From the NCBI RefSeq assembly GCF_900107815.1, contig NZ_FNRK01000005.1, positions 1 to 64,000 of the forward strand: a DNA stretch of 64,000 nucleotides, written 5' to 3'. Below, piece by piece: positions 1 to 9,452 of this stretch. A program made the translations under genes and the position numbers. Source of the DNA: Eubacterium aggregans (GTDB taxonomy: Bacteria; Bacillota; Clostridia; Eubacteriales; Eubacteriaceae). The notes under the pieces are model-generated. The model had not been told where the DNA came from. It worked only from the letters and a program-made list of their open reading frames with translations, and did not search any database. How positions within the stretch are numbered: position 1 is the first letter of the stretch; every line of letters begins with the position of its first letter.

Positions 1-1
1 T

Positions 2-301
2 GGTGATTTAAAAGACCGTTTGAATATGCGCAGAGCCCTAACATCCTCAGAAAGCGCCCTGGAAGGGAAGCTGTTTGTTGAATTCATCGCACTCATCTTC
101 CTCTCGTCCATCAAGAAAAGGATGGAAACGGCGGATCTCTTTTCAAAGTATACACTCCATGAAGTACTGGATGAGCTTGATGTCATCGAATGCTACCTCG
201 AGCCCGGGAAAGCACCCGTGCAGGGCGAGGTTCTAAAGAAACAGGAAGAACTCTATCGCTCCCTCGGGGTCAGGCCGCTATTAGCTTCACCGCAGTGCTA
301 A
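2..301 (+). mobile_element. IS transposase, C-terminal fragment (IS1634-like)
   Basis: The frame is open from the left edge of the window and ends at a TAA at 299-301, so this is the C-terminal end of a longer protein. The stretch GKLFVEFIALIFLSSIKK followed by an acidic, helical tail resembles the last part of the catalytic domain of IS4/IS1634-type DDE transposases. The rest of the gene and the left end of the element lie outside the window. I could not find a convincing terminal inverted repeat after the stop codon, so the right boundary of the element is unknown. Whether the complete copy is intact cannot be judged. Confidence 0.6.
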
Positions 302-461
302 GGATGATGGCGGATACTCGTTAGGTGTTTCGGGAATGTAGGTTTTAAGCCATTTTCAACAGCTTCAAACACAAATCCGACCACTTTTTATTGGTTCTAT
401 TTGTTCTTCTTATGGCATTTTTTGTGTTTTATATCCCTTTTTTTCTTAAATGCCCATAAAA
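302..461. other. AT-rich gap after the transposase
   Basis: About 160 bases between the transposase stop and the terminator of the next gene. It presumably contains the right end of the insertion sequence, but no inverted repeat or target duplication could be recognised without the other end. No coding potential is visible. Confidence 0.4.
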
Positions 462-500
462 AAAACGGGCTCGCGACGATGATCATCACGAGCCCGTTTT
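462..500 (-). terminator. Rho-independent terminator of the UPF0182 gene
   Basis: A 12-bp perfect stem, AAAACGGGCTCG pairing with CGAGCCCGTTTT, with a 15-base loop. Read on the minus strand it is followed by a run of eight T and lies 26 bases after the stop of the UPF0182 gene. It should end that transcript. Confidence 0.85.
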
Positions 501-526
501 CGGGCTTTATTTTTTAAACGACTCCC

Positions 527-3277
527 CTATTTTACTACCTGGGTTAATTGGGAGAGAATTTTTTGCAGCTCTGAAAGCTTACTGCCGTAGGTTGCCCAAT
601 CCCCATTTTTCTGGGCCTCCGTAGCCTCATTGTATAGGGTGTTGGCTTTATTCACCAGTGCTGCGGCAGAGTTATCCGCGGTGGATGCCCCGCCACCTTC
701 CTTGGCCGCCGTATAGTTAAAGACCTGGGACAAAGCATCCCCCAGGGTATCGGCCATGACAATGGCATCACCGTCGGATACAATGACCTTCTTTAATTCT
801 GGCAGGTTGTTTTCCCCGCCACTGGCCTGAAGATAAACCGGCTCCACATAGATGAGACCCTCTTCAATGGGGATAGTCATCATATTGCCCCGGAGCACCT
901 TGGAACCCTGCTGCCCTAAAAGGGTTAACTGGGGACTGATGACGGTATCCTGATCGATGCGCTGCTCAATCTGCATGGGCCCGTACACCAAAGCCTGCTT
1001 GGGGAATTGATACAACAGCAGCTGGCCATAATCCGCCCCATCAGATACCCCTGCCAGCCAGGCAATCATGTTATCCTTATTGCTGGGTGTAAAGGTCTTG
1101 GTGAGCATGAATTCATTATCCCGATCCGGCAACTTCATAATAATATAAGAGGATTCGATTTCCACCTCTTCCTTGGAATCACCATAGAATTGCTTTGCCC
1201 CATCCCATTGATCCTCCTTATTGTAGAAGACCTGGGGATTCGTCATATGATAGGTGCTATAAATCCCCGACTGCACATCAAAGAGGGTTTTGGAGTAACG
1301 CAGATGGCTCCTTAGACCCTCGGGCATTTCATCCATGGATTTAAAGAGATCTGGGAAAATGCCCGAATAAGTGTTGGTAATGGGCTCATCTTCCACCTGG
1401 TAGAAGGAGACATCCCCATTATAAGCATCCACCACGACCTTTACGGAATTCTTCAAGTAGTTATTCCCAGACTTATCATAGGGTGTAGCATAGGGGTATT
1501 TATCACTTTTTACAAAGGCATCCGCAATCCAATACTGCTTGCCACCAACCAGTACAATATAGGGGTTGTCATCATATTCAAGGAAGGGCGCAATGGTCTT
1601 AATGCGCTCCATGACATTCCGATGGAGCAAAATGCGGCTATCTCCTGTGATCTCTGAGGTGAACAACATTTCCGGGGACCCGGTATACAGGGCAAAGGCC
1701 AAGCGGTTGATAAAGGACATCTTAATACCGGCCGTGCCATTATACCAGGTTTCCTCATTATTATCTCCCTTGGGATAATCGAATTCCGGACTGGAGGCAC
1801 CCACCACCACATAATCCTGATTCCCTTCACCAAAGTAAATCCGGGGCTGCTCCACGGATAGGCTCTTGGTGGTGGTGACCGGTGGAATATCCTTAATCAT
1901 CAGCTCCGGCTGGCCAACAGCATTCACCTGATTCACCGGAGACATCGCCACACCAAAGCCATGGGTATATTTCAAATGAAGATTAATCCAGGACTTGGCA
2001 TCGCTGGATAATGCCTGATTATCCATCTCCCTGGCTCCCAGGAAAACCTGGGTATAGGTGCCATCGATGGTATACCGGTCGACATCAACACTGTCAAATT
2101 TATAGTAATTCCGAATCCCCTGGAGCGAATTATACATTTCCTTCGTCGGCCCGGGGTCGTTAATGGGGATATTGCTGATGGTTGTGCTGTTTGCTGCCAC
2201 ATCCGCTGCCGTAATAGCCTGGGTTGGGGCATATTCCTTAACCACCACATTATCCAGACCGTAAGATTTCCGCGTGGCTTCAATATTCTTTCCCAAATAG
2301 GGGGATTCTGCCACATATTGGTTGGGCACCACTGCGACATATTCATAAGCCGCCTGAATAACGGTACCCACCACCGCCACTGCAATAAAAAGGACTGGTC
2401 CCGCTGCCAACAGGATATAATTCTTTCGGGTGACCTGCTTATTCCCGCCGCCGGACAAACGAATCCCAGCAATGACCGAGGTCACTGCAAAGATGACGCA
2501 AAGCCCCATGCGCAGGAATAAAAATTTTTGTCCGATGATAATATCCGAGGCCCCAGCACCATAAACCATCCCCGTGCCACCGTAGACCATTTCAAAAAGA
2601 TTGACTCCCTGACCCAGGCCCAGCAAAATGAAAAAGGCCCCTAGGAAAACACCAATCTGGCGTCCTGCTAAAGTGACAAAACGCTTAAAAAAATCTACCA
2701 CCGACTCTCCTAATTCCCCCAAATCCCTGGGGGTATAGTCATTCTCACGGTACAGCACATAGGCTGTGTATAAAAAGGTAAGAACCACCATCAGGATAAA
2801 GCAATTGAACACCACGGAATAAACGGCTTTAAACAAAGGCAGGGAAAAGAAATAGAAGGACAGATCCATACCATAAAGGGCATCCGTTATTCCAAAGCCA
2901 TCCGAGTTGGTATAGAGGAGTACTTCATTCCAAATCCCATTGGCTACTGTGGTTGTCACCACCAAAGCTGCCAGCGCCGTCATGACCAGAGCCACCCGTT
3001 TCTCTGATTGGGTAGCGATTCGCCCCGTTACCCCTAGGTATTTTTCCGATAAGCGTTTTAAGAACTTCAGGTAAAAATACACCAGGACCACTAGAATAAT
3101 AAAGAGGGGGACCCCAATGGTCAGCTTCGTCACAAGCTCTTTAAAAAAGACATCCAGATAGCCCATTTCCGAAAACCACAGATAATCAATATAAAATTTG
3201 TTGCCAGTGATGAGGATGGCGACAATGACGATGACAACCGCCAAAACCGACCACACCACCTTACGTTGTTTGTTCAT
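527..3277 (-). CDS. UPF0182 family integral membrane protein
   Basis: A 916-residue protein of the UPF0182/COG1615 family, whose function is unknown. The first third, roughly residues 7-320, contains about seven hydrophobic segments with short loops. The rest is a large soluble part rich in Tyr, Asp and Asn that is presumably outside the membrane, followed by a low-complexity GGGAST linker near residue 870 and a short charged helix at the C-terminus. Length and architecture match the family. The gene is monocistronic: it has its own terminator downstream, and a gap separates it from the pentapeptide gene upstream. The ATG at 3277 lacks a strong Shine-Dalgarno sequence, so the start is slightly uncertain, but the first membrane segment begins only a few residues in. 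Confidence 0.9.
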   Translation of the reverse strand: MNKQRKVVWSVLAVVIVIVAILITGNKFYIDYLWFSEMGYLDVFFKELVTKLTIGVPLFIILVVLVYFYLKFLKRLSEKYLGVTGRIATQSEKRVALVMTALAALVVTTTVANGIWNEVLLYTNSDGFGITDALYGMDLSFYFFSLPLFKAVYSVVFNCFILMVVLTFLYTAYVLYRENDYTPRDLGELGESVVDFFKRFVTLAGRQIGVFLGAFFILLGLGQGVNLFEMVYGGTGMVYGAGASDIIIGQKFLFLRMGLCVIFAVTSVIAGIRLSGGGNKQVTRKNYILLAAGPVLFIAVAVVGTVIQAAYEYVAVVPNQYVAESPYLGKNIEATRKSYGLDNVVVKEYAPTQAITAADVAANSTTISNIPINDPGPTKEMYNSLQGIRNYYKFDSVDVDRYTIDGTYTQVFLGAREMDNQALSSDAKSWINLHLKYTHGFGVAMSPVNQVNAVGQPELMIKDIPPVTTTKSLSVEQPRIYFGEGNQDYVVVGASSPEFDYPKGDNNEETWYNGTAGIKMSFINRLAFALYTGSPEMLFTSEITGDSRILLHRNVMERIKTIAPFLEYDDNPYIVLVGGKQYWIADAFVKSDKYPYATPYDKSGNNYLKNSVKVVVDAYNGDVSFYQVEDEPITNTYSGIFPDLFKSMDEMPEGLRSHLRYSKTLFDVQSGIYSTYHMTNPQVFYNKEDQWDGAKQFYGDSKEEVEIESSYIIMKLPDRDNEFMLTKTFTPSNKDNMIAWLAGVSDGADYGQLLLYQFPKQALVYGPMQIEQRIDQDTVISPQLTLLGQQGSKVLRGNMMTIPIEEGLIYVEPVYLQASGGENNLPELKKVIVSDGDAIVMADTLGDALSQVFNYTAAKEGGGASTADNSAAALVNKANTLYNEATEAQKNGDWATYGSKLSELQKILSQLTQVVK

Positions 3278-3393
3278 GACATTTTCGCTTTCTATGAATA
3301 CCTTTCCAAAAAATCGATTGTAATACTGCTATTCTACATTAAATCCCTGGGGTTTAAAAGCAAAAAATAAAAAGAGGGCCCGAAAGCCCCAAA

Positions 3394-3780
3394 TTAGTCA
3401 TCAATTTTAACATATTTAGAGACATAACGTTCCTTTTGCTCATCCTTTGGCGTCATAATGGTCTTGCTCATGAGCACTTCCCGGAACTCACAGTCCACCA
3501 TTTTAGCCGATTGCATATTGGTCTGGTACAGCTCACACTTCGAGAAGATGACATCGGTAAGGTTGGCATGCTTAAAGTTTACAAAGGCCAGATTGCATCG
3601 AATAAACTTCAACCCCTCTAAATCGGCACCTTCAAAATTGGCTTTTTGCAAATCGACATTAACAAAGTCATGATTCTTCAAATCCATCCCGGAAAAATCT
3701 GCTGGTTTTCCCTTTGAGGGATCTGCCAGCCACGCTTCATGATCTTTAACCATCTGATAAAATAATTTGTCATCTAACAT
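3394..3780 (-). CDS. Pentapeptide-repeat protein
   Basis: A 128-residue protein with repeating A(D/N)Lxx / AxFxx units across most of its length, for example ANFEGADLEGLKF and ANLTDVIFSKCEL. This is the signature of a right-handed quadrilateral beta-helix. The start at 3780 (MLDDKLFY) is chosen because AAGGGGG lies seven bases upstream; the ATG further upstream at 3819 lacks such a site. Pentapeptide proteins have varied roles, including DNA mimicry that protects gyrase, but nothing here points to a particular target. No partner genes are adjacent in an obvious operon. Confidence 0.8.
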   Translation of the reverse strand: MLDDKLFYQMVKDHEAWLADPSKGKPADFSGMDLKNHDFVNVDLQKANFEGADLEGLKFIRCNLAFVNFKHANLTDVIFSKCELYQTNMQSAKMVDCEFREVLMSKTIMTPKDEQKERYVSKYVKIDD

Positions 3781-3853
3781 TTCTCTATCCCCCTTCATTC
3801 TTTTAGGTTTAAATTTCATTATACACCATATTCTTTAAAGAAAGATAAAGAAT

Positions 3854-3871
3854 GCCGCCCCGAAGGGCGGC
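3854..3871 (-). terminator. Terminator of fucO with a UUCG-type loop
   Basis: On the minus strand GCCGCCC-TTCG-GGGCGGC forms a perfect 7-bp G+C stem closed by a stable TTCG tetraloop, followed by a T-rich tail. It lies 27 bases after the stop codon of the alcohol dehydrogenase gene. Confidence 0.75.
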
Positions 3872-3897
3872 TGAGGGTATTCTTTGTGGTCTTTTTC

Positions 3898-5046
3898 TTA
3901 CAATAAGGATTTGTACAGCGCCTTGATTTCTTCCACGCTGGTCTCCCGGGGGTTACCAGGACGGCAAGCATCAGCATAAGCAGATTCTGCTAAGAAATCT
4001 AAGTCTTCTTCTTTTACAATATCCTTCAGATCAGCGGGAATCCCGACATCCGCGGATAACTGCTTAACAGCATCAATGGCAGCTTTACGGTATTCTTCCG
4101 GAGTCATGTCATCTACACCTTCCACACCCATGACCCGAGCGATTTCACGGAATTTTTCGCCGGTATATTCAGCGTTATATTCCATGATAGTGGGCAGGAG
4201 GATGGCATTGGCAATGCCGTGGGGTGTATCGTACTTGGCACCCAGGCAGTGGGCCAGGGAATGGACGATGCCGAGCCCTACATTGGAGAAGCCCATACCC
4301 GTGAGGTATTGTCCAAGGGCCATATCTTCCCGACCTTTGGGGTCGTTATTGCAGGCTGCACGCAGGCTGCGGGCAATGACTTCGACAGCCTTTAAATTCA
4401 TCATATCGGTCATTTCCACAGCACCAGCGGTGGTGTAGCCTTCGATGGCATGGGTTAAAGCATCCATACCGGTAGAGGCGGTGAGGCCATAGGGCATACT
4501 GCTCATCATATCCGGATCAACAAAGGCCACAACGGGGATATCGTGGACATCGACACACACCATCTTACGGGTGTTCTGGACATCGGTGATGACATAGTTA
4601 ATCGTGACTTCCGCAGCGGTACCAGCGGTGGTTGGCACAGCGAAAATAGGTGCTGCAGGGTTTTTGGTATCTGCCACACCTTCCAGGCTGCGAACATCTG
4701 CAAATTCCGGGTTGGTGATGATGATACCCGTTGCCTTAGCGGTGTCCATGGAGGAGCCGCCGCCAATAGCAATGAGATAGTCCGCTTCAGCAGTCTTGAA
4801 TGCAGCCACACCAGCCTGCACATTTTCGATGGTCGGATTCGGCTGGATTTCTGAAAAAATTTCATAAGCCAGTCCAGCACCGTCTAACACGTCCAGAACC
4901 TTCTGGGTCACACCAAATTTTACCAAATCGGGGTCAGAACAGACCAAAGCTTTCTGGAAGCCACGGGCCTTTGCTTCTGTAGCGATTTCCTGAATGGCAC
5001 CGGAACCATGGTACGAGGTTTCATTTAAAACAATTCGATACGCCAT
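3898..5046 (-). CDS. fucO: Iron-dependent lactaldehyde reductase / 1,2-propanediol oxidoreductase
   Basis: A 382-residue group III alcohol dehydrogenase that follows E. coli FucO almost end to end, including its length. It interconverts lactaldehyde and 1,2-propanediol with NAD(H). Visible features are the dinucleotide site IGGGSSMDT (residues 94-102), the block VPTTAGTAAEVT (138-149), and metal ligands D195, H199, H262 and H276, each one position below the E. coli numbering. It has its own terminator and no TGGTC operator. Nearby metabolism makes two roles possible: recycling lactaldehyde from methylpentoses, or reducing an aldehyde from the glycyl-radical microcompartment about 33 kb away. 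Other short-chain aldehydes could also be substrates. Confidence 0.9.
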   Translation of the reverse strand: MAYRIVLNETSYHGSGAIQEIATEAKARGFQKALVCSDPDLVKFGVTQKVLDVLDGAGLAYEIFSEIQPNPTIENVQAGVAAFKTAEADYLIAIGGGSSMDTAKATGIIITNPEFADVRSLEGVADTKNPAAPIFAVPTTAGTAAEVTINYVITDVQNTRKMVCVDVHDIPVVAFVDPDMMSSMPYGLTASTGMDALTHAIEGYTTAGAVEMTDMMNLKAVEVIARSLRAACNNDPKGREDMALGQYLTGMGFSNVGLGIVHSLAHCLGAKYDTPHGIANAILLPTIMEYNAEYTGEKFREIARVMGVEGVDDMTPEEYRKAAIDAVKQLSADVGIPADLKDIVKEEDLDFLAESAYADACRPGNPRETSVEEIKALYKSLL

Positions 5047-5145
5047 AATATTACTCTCCCTTAAATATATTATTTATACTATCAATAATACCAGTATGTA
5101 ACGGATAATCAAGATATAATTCTAACCGGTAATGGCAAATTTTTT

Positions 5146-5871
5146 CTAAGCCCTATTGGCATTCATGCCTTCGGTTAGTTCATCCAAAAAATCCTCAATA
5201 TAAAGCATATGCTCCAGCATACGCTTTTCGGCCAGCCGGCCATCTCTGGAAGCAATACCCTCCAAGATCCGCCGATGCTGGAAGTTAATGACCTCTGCAT
5301 CCTGCTCTTTTTTAAGGATTGCAGTACGTCCCTCCCGAATGATATCCTCCATCAAACCCGTCGCCGAAGATAACGTATCCCGAATCAGGCAATTTCCACT
5401 AATGTTGGCAATGGTATCATGAAACTCCTTATCCAGCACCGATGCTGCCTTCTCATCCTCCGCCCTCTCCATTCGGGTGTGGATATCCGTTAAGAGAGCA
5501 ATGTCAGCATCGCTGGCATTCTCCCCTGACAAATGAGCCGCTTGGAGCTCTAAGGCTTGTCGGAACCGATGAATATCCCGAACTTCACCATCATTTAGCC
5601 AAAACATGATGGACAGGGGCTGGGTAAGGGCTGTGGATAAATTATCGCTGACGAAATTCCCCTCTCCCTGACGACACGTTACCAAGCCATACATCTCCAA
5701 AGAACGAATGGCCTCCCGAACCGTGGCCCGGGAAACGCCCAGCTGTTCAGCCCATTGCCGCTCCGGTGGTAGCCGATCCCCTGCCCGCAGCTGCTTATGG
5801 ACAATATTATCTTTAATCTGATCGAGAATTTGCAAATAAATCCTCTTCTGTGAGATATCTTTATAAACCAT
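5146..5871 (-). CDS. lctA: FadR-type GntR regulator of lactate genes (LctA/LldR-like)
   Basis: A 241-residue regulator with an N-terminal winged helix (about residues 10-75; RLPPERQWAEQLGVSRATVREAIRSL is typical of GntR proteins) and a C-terminal all-helical FCD domain that normally binds a carboxylate. The start at 5871 (MVYKDIS) follows AAGGAAA; the longer frame adds seven residues without support. It is divergent from lctBCDE, the position of the regulator gene in the Acetobacterium woodii lct locus. The best candidate operators, TGGTC(A/T)GACCA, occur at three promoters in this window, and FadR-family proteins of the LldR/PdhR type bind sites of this shape. It is probably a repressor relieved by lactate. 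The symbol rests on synteny. Confidence 0.85.
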   Translation of the reverse strand: MVYKDISQKRIYLQILDQIKDNIVHKQLRAGDRLPPERQWAEQLGVSRATVREAIRSLEMYGLVTCRQGEGNFVSDNLSTALTQPLSIMFWLNDGEVRDIHRFRQALELQAAHLSGENASDADIALLTDIHTRMERAEDEKAASVLDKEFHDTIANISGNCLIRDTLSSATGLMEDIIREGRTAILKKEQDAEVINFQHRRILEGIASRDGRLAEKRMLEHMLYIEDFLDELTEGMNANRA

Positions 5872-5955
5872 TTTACTTTCCTTCCAATGCACTCATTATC
5901 TGAGCAATATATGGTTATTTTAACACACCCTACCCCTTTTCACAAGATTTTACCC

Positions 5956-5984
5956 TTGACACTTCATGGACATCCCGATATACT
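5956..5984 (+). promoter_or_regulatory. Sigma-70-type promoter of lctBCDE
   Basis: TTGACA at 5956-5961 and TATACT at 5979-5984 are separated by the ideal 17 bases. The predicted start of transcription is near 5991, just upstream of the operator. Confidence 0.8.
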
Positions 5985-5994
5985 AAACCCATCA

Positions 5995-6016
5995 ATTGGT
6001 CAGACCACTGACCAAT
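5995..6016. promoter_or_regulatory. LctA-type operator of lctBCDE
   Basis: A 22-bp palindrome containing TGGTCAGACCACTGACCA. Its arms ATTGGTCAG and CTGACCAAT are exact complements. It begins about four bases after the predicted transcription start and ends next to the AGGAGG ribosome site (6017-6022), so a bound repressor would block transcription. The same 18-base core recurs exactly, inverted, at larA. Confidence 0.75.
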
Positions 6017-6030
6017 AGGAGGTAATATTA

Positions 6031-6822
6031 ATGAAAATCTTAGTGTGTATCAAGCAGGTACCCGGGACATCCAACGTCGCAGTGGACCCGGAAACCGGCG
6101 TACTGATCCGGGACGGGGTGGAATCTAAAATGAATCCCTATGATCTGTTCGCATTGGAAACCGCCTTTCGATTAAGGGACGAACTCGGTGGCTCCATTAC
6201 GACATTATCCATGGGACCGCCACAGACCAAGGAGGTTATTGAAGAATCCTTCTTCATGGGTGCTGATGCCGGCTGCCTCATCTCTGACCGCAAGTTTGGC
6301 GGGGCAGATGTGGTGGCCACCAGCTACACTCTGGCTCAGGGGGCCAAGAAATTAGGCGGCTTTGACCTCATCCTCTGTGGGAAGCAGACCACCGATGGAG
6401 ACACCGCCCAGGTTGGTCCGGAAATGGCCGAATTCCTTGGTATCCCCCATGTCACCAACGTCGGAAAAATCCGGATGGCGGATGACAAAGGACTGACCAT
6501 CGAGATGAACATGGAAAACTCCATTGAGGTCCAGCGGGTCACCACCCCTTGTCTACTCACCGTGGATAAGGATATCTATACCCCTCGCCTTCCTTCCTAT
6601 CTGCGTAAGCTAACCTTAGCCGGAAAACAGGAAGTCCAGATGCTATCTTTAAAGGATATGTACGACACCGACGAAAAACATTATGGTCTCGCTGGCTCCG
6701 CGACCTCTGTCGAACGCATTTTCCCACCAGAATCCAACACCAAGAAAACCAGCTATCAGGGAACATCCGGAGAAATGGCCAAGGTGCTTTACGGCATCCT
6801 TTCTGAACAGAAATATATCTAG
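6031..6822 (+). CDS. lctB: Electron transfer flavoprotein beta subunit of lactate dehydrogenase
   Basis: A 263-residue EtfB. It opens with [11 protein letters not shown] and carries the nucleotide-binding stretch [19 protein letters not shown] (about residues 116-134), whose DGDTAQVGP form is typical of bifurcating Etfs that bind FAD and NAD. With LctC and LctD it should form the complex that oxidises lactate with NAD while consuming reduced ferredoxin, as shown for Acetobacterium woodii. AGGAGG lies eight bases before the ATG. It is the first gene of a tightly packed four-gene operon, 11 bases ahead of lctC. Confidence 0.92.
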   Translation: MKILVCIKQVPGTSNVAVDPETGVLIRDGVESKMNPYDLFALETAFRLRDELGGSITTLSMGPPQTKEVIEESFFMGADAGCLISDRKFGGADVVATSYTLAQGAKKLGGFDLILCGKQTTDGDTAQVGPEMAEFLGIPHVTNVGKIRMADDKGLTIEMNMENSIEVQRVTTPCLLTVDKDIYTPRLPSYLRKLTLAGKQEVQMLSLKDMYDTDEKHYGLAGSATSVERIFPPESNTKKTSYQGTSGEMAKVLYGILSEQKYI

Positions 6823-6833
6823 GGGGAACCAAA

Positions 6834-8042
6834 ATGGCAGGAATTAAAGTAATTCAACCCAATTGCGGCCAGGACGTTTTCGAGGCATTTTCTGAAATCT
6901 GCCCCTTCGGTGCCTTTTCCTATGAAAATGACACCTTAGAGGTTACCGCCGCTTGTAAAATGTGTAAAATGTGCCTGAAAAAAGGACCGGAAGGTATCTT
7001 AGAATTTGAAGCCGACGAGGCACCCAAGGTCGATAAGGATGCCTACAAGGGGATCACTGTCTATGTGGACCATGTGGAAGGCCAGGTCCATCCGGTCACC
7101 CTGGAGCTCATTGGCAAGGCCAAGGAACTGGCCGCCGTCATCCATCATCCGGTTTATGCGTTATTCATTGGCTCGGGCGTTGAGAAACAGGCCATGGAGC
7201 TGCTCCATTACGGGGTAGACAAGGTTTTTGTCTATGACGATGCCCAGCTTAAAAACTTCGCTATTGAGCCCTACGCCAATGCCTTTTCCGATTTTATCGA
7301 AAAAGAAAAGCCCTCTTCCATTTTAGTGGGGGCCACCAATGTTGGTCGTTCCCTGGCACCCCGGGTTGCCGCCCGGTTCCGCACCGGCCTCACCGCTGAC
7401 TGCACCGTTCTTGAAATGAAGGAAAATACCGATCTGGTCCAGATTCGCCCCGCCTTTGGGGGAAACATCATGGCCCAAATTGTCACCGAAAACAATCGTC
7501 CCCAGTTTGCCACCGTGCGTTATAAGATCTTCAACGCGCCAGTCCGTTCCACAGAAGCCTCTGGGGACATCATCCCCATGACCATGGAAGACGACAAATA
7601 TCAGTCCAGCATCGATGTCCTGGAAGTTATTCAGAAGGAAAAGGGCATTGATATCTCCGAAGCCGATGTCATTGTCGCTGTTGGCCGGGGACTAAAATCC
7701 GATAAGGACCTCCCCATGATTCAGGAATTTGCTGATGCCATTGGCGCAGAGCTGGCCTGTACCCGCCCTTGCATCGAAGCGGGCTGGTTCGACCCCCGAC
7801 GCCAAATTGGTCTGTCTGGCCGAACGGTCAAGCCCCAGATTATTATTGCCCTGGGTATCTCTGGCTCCGTCCAGTTTGCTGCAGGGATGCAAAATTCCGA
7901 TTTCATCATCGCCGTTAATTCCGATCCCAAGGCTTCCATCTTTAACATCGCCCATGCGGGGATCGTCGGAGATTTATATGAAATCCTTCCAGAACTCATG
8001 ACCATGATTGGTTCCAATTGTGCCGAAAGCGAGGCAGTGTAA
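6834..8042 (+). CDS. lctC: Electron transfer flavoprotein alpha subunit with N-terminal Fe-S domain
   Basis: A 402-residue EtfA, about 70 residues longer than a plain EtfA (compare the 332-residue copy at 21929-22927). The extra N-terminus carries C23 (ICPFGA) and C41-x2-C44-x2-C47, enough for one [4Fe-4S] cluster, as in LctC of confurcating lactate dehydrogenases. The C-terminal FAD domain is clear ([13 protein letters not shown], then [25 protein letters not shown]). The cluster is the likely entry point for ferredoxin electrons. The stop codon overlaps the start of lctD by one base (TAATG), indicating translational coupling. Confidence 0.92.
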   Translation: MAGIKVIQPNCGQDVFEAFSEICPFGAFSYENDTLEVTAACKMCKMCLKKGPEGILEFEADEAPKVDKDAYKGITVYVDHVEGQVHPVTLELIGKAKELAAVIHHPVYALFIGSGVEKQAMELLHYGVDKVFVYDDAQLKNFAIEPYANAFSDFIEKEKPSSILVGATNVGRSLAPRVAARFRTGLTADCTVLEMKENTDLVQIRPAFGGNIMAQIVTENNRPQFATVRYKIFNAPVRSTEASGDIIPMTMEDDKYQSSIDVLEVIQKEKGIDISEADVIVAVGRGLKSDKDLPMIQEFADAIGAELACTRPCIEAGWFDPRRQIGLSGRTVKPQIIIALGISGSVQFAAGMQNSDFIIAVNSDPKASIFNIAHAGIVGDLYEILPELMTMIGSNCAESEAV

Positions 8043-9442
8043 TGGCTTATAAAAAAATTGACGAATTCGATATTGATTATTTACTGAGTTTGGTGGATCG
8101 CAACCGGATTATGGTTGGCGATGAAATCAGCGAGGATTATAGCCACGATGAAATGGGCACCATCTCCCATTACCCGGATGTCCTCATCCAGGTCATCTCC
8201 ACGGAAGAAGTTTCTGCCATTATGAAGTACGCCTACGAACGGGATATCCCCGTAGTGGTTCGGGGCTCCGGCACCGGCCTTGTGGGGGCCTGCGTCCCCG
8301 TCTATGGCGGCATTATGATTGAAACTACTTTGATGAACCATATTTTAGAGCTGGACACCGAAAACCTCACCATCACGGTAGAGCCTGGGGTCCTCCTCAT
8401 GGAGCTGTCCCAGTTTGTCGAAGACAATGATTTATTCTACCCGCCGGACCCTGGCGAAAAATCCGCTACCATTGCAGGGAATATCTCCACCAACGCCGGT
8501 GGGATGCGTGCTGTAAAATACGGCGTCACCCGAGACTATGTCCGGGGGCTGACCGTCGTTATGCCAAATGGTGAAGTCTGTGAGCTGGGGGGTAAAATCG
8601 TTAAGAACAGCTCCGGCTACAGCCTTAAGGATCTGGTCGTCGGTTCCGAAGGGACCTTGTGCGTCATCACGAAAGCCGTGCTGCGCCTGCTCCCCCTGCC
8701 CCAAAAGACCTTAAGCCTTTTGATCCCCTTTGAAACCTTTGCCGATGCAGCGGCCATCGTCCCCAAGATTATTAAATCCAAGGCCATTCCCACGGCCATC
8801 GAATTTATGGAAAAACCCACCATCCTTTTCGCCGAAGAATTTTTAGGGAAGAAATTTCCCGATACCAATAGTGCCGCCTATATTCTGCTGACCTTCGATG
8901 GGAATACCAAGGAACAGGTGGAAAGCGAATACGAAGTGGTGGCAGGCCTTTGCCTTTCCGAGGGTGCCAAGGATGTGTACATCGTCGATACCGATGAGCG
9001 CAAGGACTCCGTTTGGAGTGCCCGGGGGGCCTTCCTGGAAGCCATCAAGGCATCCACCACTGAAATGGACGAATGCGATGTGGTCGTCCCACGGAACCGT
9101 GTGGCGGACTTCATTAATTACAGCCATGAGCTGGAGGCAGAGCTCGGGGTCAGAATCCCCAGCTTCGGCCATGCCGGCGACGGCAATTTACACCTCTACA
9201 TCTGCAAGGATGATTTGGATGAAGTCACTTGGAAGCGTGTGCTCCAAGAAGCCTTTGACAAATTATATGCCAAAGCCTTTGAAATGGAAGGCCTGGTTTC
9301 CGGTGAACACGGTATCGGGTATGCCAAACGGGATTACCTGCTCCAGGATTATGGCCGTTTTGAAATGGATCTGATGGATGGTATCAAGCGAACCTTCGAT
9401 CCTAAAAATATCCTGAACCCTAAAAAAGTTTGCCAGATGTAG
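8042..9442 (+). CDS. lctD: FAD-linked lactate dehydrogenase subunit (GlcD family)
   Basis: A 466-residue flavoprotein of the glycolate oxidase GlcD / D-lactate dehydrogenase family. The FAD-binding PCMH domain comes first ([18 protein letters not shown] around residue 75, then [20 protein letters not shown]), followed by the C-terminal oxidase domain with [14 protein letters not shown] and [13 protein letters not shown]. The start at 8042 overlaps the lctC stop and has GAGG seven bases upstream, which is preferred over the ATG at 8018 inside lctC. It oxidises lactate to pyruvate and passes electrons to the Etf encoded upstream. Family members often prefer D-lactate, which fits the presence of a lactate racemase gene (larA) with the same operator. 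Confidence 0.92.
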   Translation: MAYKKIDEFDIDYLLSLVDRNRIMVGDEISEDYSHDEMGTISHYPDVLIQVISTEEVSAIMKYAYERDIPVVVRGSGTGLVGACVPVYGGIMIETTLMNHILELDTENLTITVEPGVLLMELSQFVEDNDLFYPPDPGEKSATIAGNISTNAGGMRAVKYGVTRDYVRGLTVVMPNGEVCELGGKIVKNSSGYSLKDLVVGSEGTLCVITKAVLRLLPLPQKTLSLLIPFETFADAAAIVPKIIKSKAIPTAIEFMEKPTILFAEEFLGKKFPDTNSAAYILLTFDGNTKEQVESEYEVVAGLCLSEGAKDVYIVDTDERKDSVWSARGAFLEAIKASTTEMDECDVVVPRNRVADFINYSHELEAELGVRIPSFGHAGDGNLHLYICKDDLDEVTWKRVLQEAFDKLYAKAFEMEGLVSGEHGIGYAKRDYLLQDYGRFEMDLMDGIKRTFDPKNILNPKKVCQM

Positions 9443-9452
9443 GGGGAGAATC

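Noticed and set aside
8018-8044. An earlier start for lctD and, similarly, for the second GlcD-family gene at 18412
   Set aside because: The earlier lctD start lies inside lctC; the earlier start of the paralogue lies inside the operator and predicted transcription start. Good ribosome sites support 8042 and 18496.
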